Source: Rudanella sp. (GTDB lineage Bacteria > Bacteroidota > Bacteroidia > Cytophagales > Spirosomataceae). Taken from it: a DNA stretch of 5,140 bases. The number at the start of each line of letters is the position of its first letter. Within the stretch, counting starts at the first letter, position 1. The notes below the pieces were generated by a model. It worked only from the letters and a program-made list of their open reading frames with translations, did no database searches and was not told where the DNA came from. The stretch covers positions 1 through 5,140 of the forward strand of contig JAJAYX010000579.1 in the NCBI GenBank assembly GCA_026785985.1. The letters are read 5' to 3'. This document shows, one piece after another, positions 4,431 to 5,140 of this stretch. The position numbers and the translations under genes were made by a program.

Positions 4431-5140
4431 GGGGCCGCCCTTGCGGTTGCAATCCGTTGTAAGAACCGTTTGCGGTTGCTGGCTTCCAGGTCGCCGGGTT
4501 GGGGAACGTAGATGATGGCAGCGGGGTACAGGGTGCGCCATGCACGGGCAAAATCGTTGAGCGTTGAGTTTTGCACCACAATCATGGGTTTGTGGGCCAA
4601 CCCTAACCGCTTCAATTCCATAGCCGCCGTTATCATCGTGAACGACTTTCCCGATCCAACGGCATGGGCCAATAAGGTGTCCTGCTCTTTGATGCGCTCC
4701 ACTCCCCGGAACTGATGCAACCGTAAATGAATGGTGGGCGATGCACCGGGATACGTTTTTAGGGCCGGTTCGCGGTACGTTTTATGAACGTGGCTGTTGT
4801 ACAACTCGTTGTAAACGGGTTCGATAGCCGCGCTGTGGTGGTCGCGTACAAACTCAATAAAGAGGTCGTTTAAGGCTTCCTGCGCCTGAACCGCCTGGCT
4901 CGTAGCCTCAACGTCTTTTACCTTTTTCTCGTTGCCCTCCGGGTCAATAATGGTCTTCGTAACAACTACGGTGCGCTGTTGTAAAGCGGCCTCGATCAAC
5001 TGGATAGCCGTTCGGCGGGAGGTTCCCAACGAGCGGTTTTGCACCGACGAAATGTTGGTCGCGCCCGTCATTTCGTACTGACCTACGCGGGGGTTATACC
5101 CCACCGTTACGCACGTCGTCAACAATGTTTCACTGATGAA
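4418..5140 (-). CDS. Helicase fragment 1: linker and Walker A region (partial)
   Basis: The reading frame is open to the window's right edge (five more residues, FISET, precede the TTG at 5125), so the true start is outside. A linker of about 130 residues, typical between methylase and helicase domains in this protein type, leads to LRLHQFRGVERI. The ATP-binding motif AHAVGSGKSFTM follows (GSGKS near 4643-4657), then motif Ia-like KPMIVVQNSTL and the segment reaching FLQRIAT. Authentic coding ends at about 4441; the last codons down to the TGA at 4418-4420 (ARAAPQQL) are read from the repeat in the wrong frame. The Walker A lysine and serine are present, so the ATP site looks intact. As an isolated product it would lack the DEAH box and all later motifs and could not work as a helicase. 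Confidence 0.8.
   Translation of the reverse strand, partial: FISETLLTTCVTVGYNPRVGQYEMTGATNISSVQNRSLGTSRRTAIQLIEAALQQRTVVVTKTIIDPEGNEKKVKDVEATSQAVQAQEALNDLFIEFVRDHHSAAIEPVYNELYNSHVHKTYREPALKTYPGASPTIHLRLHQFRGVERIKEQDTLLAHAVGSGKSFTMITAAMELKRLGLAHKPMIVVQNSTLNDFARAWRTLYPAAIIYVPQPGDLEASNRKRFLQRIATARAAPQQL
4430..4449 (-). repeat. GC-rich 20-bp repeat, copy at first frameshift
   Basis: This copy reads CAACCGCAAGGGCGGCCCCG on the minus strand, in the opposite orientation to the copy at 3780-3799 and differing at one base. It lies exactly at the point where the helicase frame shifts, between RIAT and NNFDGVLIP. Removing 10 nt (4431-4440) gives RIATASNNFDG and removing 16 nt gives RIATNNFDG, both in frame. 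It can form a GGG-CGGC-CCC hairpin flanked by two further G-C pairs beyond an AA bulge. Confidence 0.75.

Larger units (their letters stand above)
2139..5140 (-). pseudogene. Frameshifted SF2/SNF2 helicase, C-terminal half of methylase-helicase protein
   Basis: One ancestral gene runs from beyond the right edge to the stop at 2139-2141, but it now lies in three frames joined by two shifts (near 4431-4440 and 3789-3798). Together the parts give about 1000 residues: a pre-helicase linker, Walker A (GSGKS), the DEAH box, ATGTPISN, and the C-terminal motifs GVGVNVQ and QRNGRLIRQGN. Proteins of this type, often 1800-2000 residues with an N-terminal N-6 adenine methylase domain, are common on Bacteroidota conjugative elements and plasmids. 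The layout also recalls the methylase-helicase protein DarB of phage P1, which shields incoming DNA from restriction; a similar role here is inference, and the methylase half lies outside the window. Both junctions need a +1 shift and both coincide with the same GC-rich repeat. All helicase motifs and long reading frames are otherwise intact, so the damage is recent, bypassed, or a sequencing/assembly fault. Confidence 0.8.

Noticed and set aside
4427..4444. GCAA on both sides of the repeat core as a target-site duplication
   Set aside because: Removing the core plus one GCAA (14 nt) does not restore the frame, and no equivalent duplication flanks the other copy.
4430..4449. Simple homopolymer sequencing error as the cause of the frameshifts
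   Set aside because: It remains possible at one site (GGGG or CCCC run), but it would not explain why both breaks fall on the same 20-bp sequence; fixing one base would also leave about four to six extra residues relative to my memory of the family. Not excluded without reads.
1..5140. CRISPR array, tRNA, rRNA
   Set aside because: No regularly spaced repeats with spacers and no cloverleaf or rRNA-like segments were seen on either strand.

Overview
The window looks like accessory DNA from a member of the Bacteroidota, probably a Spirosoma-like Cytophagales bacterium. That placement is inferred from the type of methylase/helicase gene, the weak Shine-Dalgarno context and the protein styles; no rRNA or other marker gene is present to prove it.

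Layout. Positions 1-91 hold a small hairpin that may end an upstream gene. An AT-rich gene (92-1090, +) encodes a 332-residue protein with two predicted membrane helices, a long coiled coil and an unidentified C-terminal domain. Positions 1106-1372 form a roughly 267-bp element bounded by inverted repeats (21 bp perfect, extending imperfectly to 33 bp), with no convincing gene inside, resembling a MITE or IS remnant. A small four-helix membrane protein with a HELDAIRCKEW motif (1482-1838, +) follows; it resembles DUF6713 proteins. Positions 1839-2138 contain no credible gene, but 1981-2063 is densely packed with stem-loops, followed by a 13-bp direct repeat and a terminator-like hairpin.

The right-hand 3 kb (2139-5140, minus strand) is the C-terminal half of a large SF2/SNF2-type helicase of the kind fused to an N-6 adenine DNA methylase in Bacteroidota conjugative and phage-like elements. 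Its N-terminus, including any methylase domain, lies beyond the right edge. The helicase motifs are all recognisable, but they are split over three reading frames by two frameshifts, each needing a shift in the same direction. As it stands the gene is a pseudogene unless the shifts are bypassed or are sequence errors.

The most interesting observation is that both frameshifts sit exactly on two copies, in opposite orientation, of the same GC-rich sequence (3780-3799 and 4430-4449, 19 of 20 bases identical). Removing 10 or 16 nt of each copy restores the reading frame, and removing 16 nt also gives a spacing that appears to fit the helicase family. This points to a very small insertable repeat with hairpin potential that has hit the gene twice, or to inserts that are skipped during expression. 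The layout suggests a decaying or recently invaded mobile region: a mobility-associated helicase gene, a MITE-like element, a structured intergenic segment and an orphan AT-rich gene side by side. No functional link between the two small plus-strand genes and the helicase can be shown.
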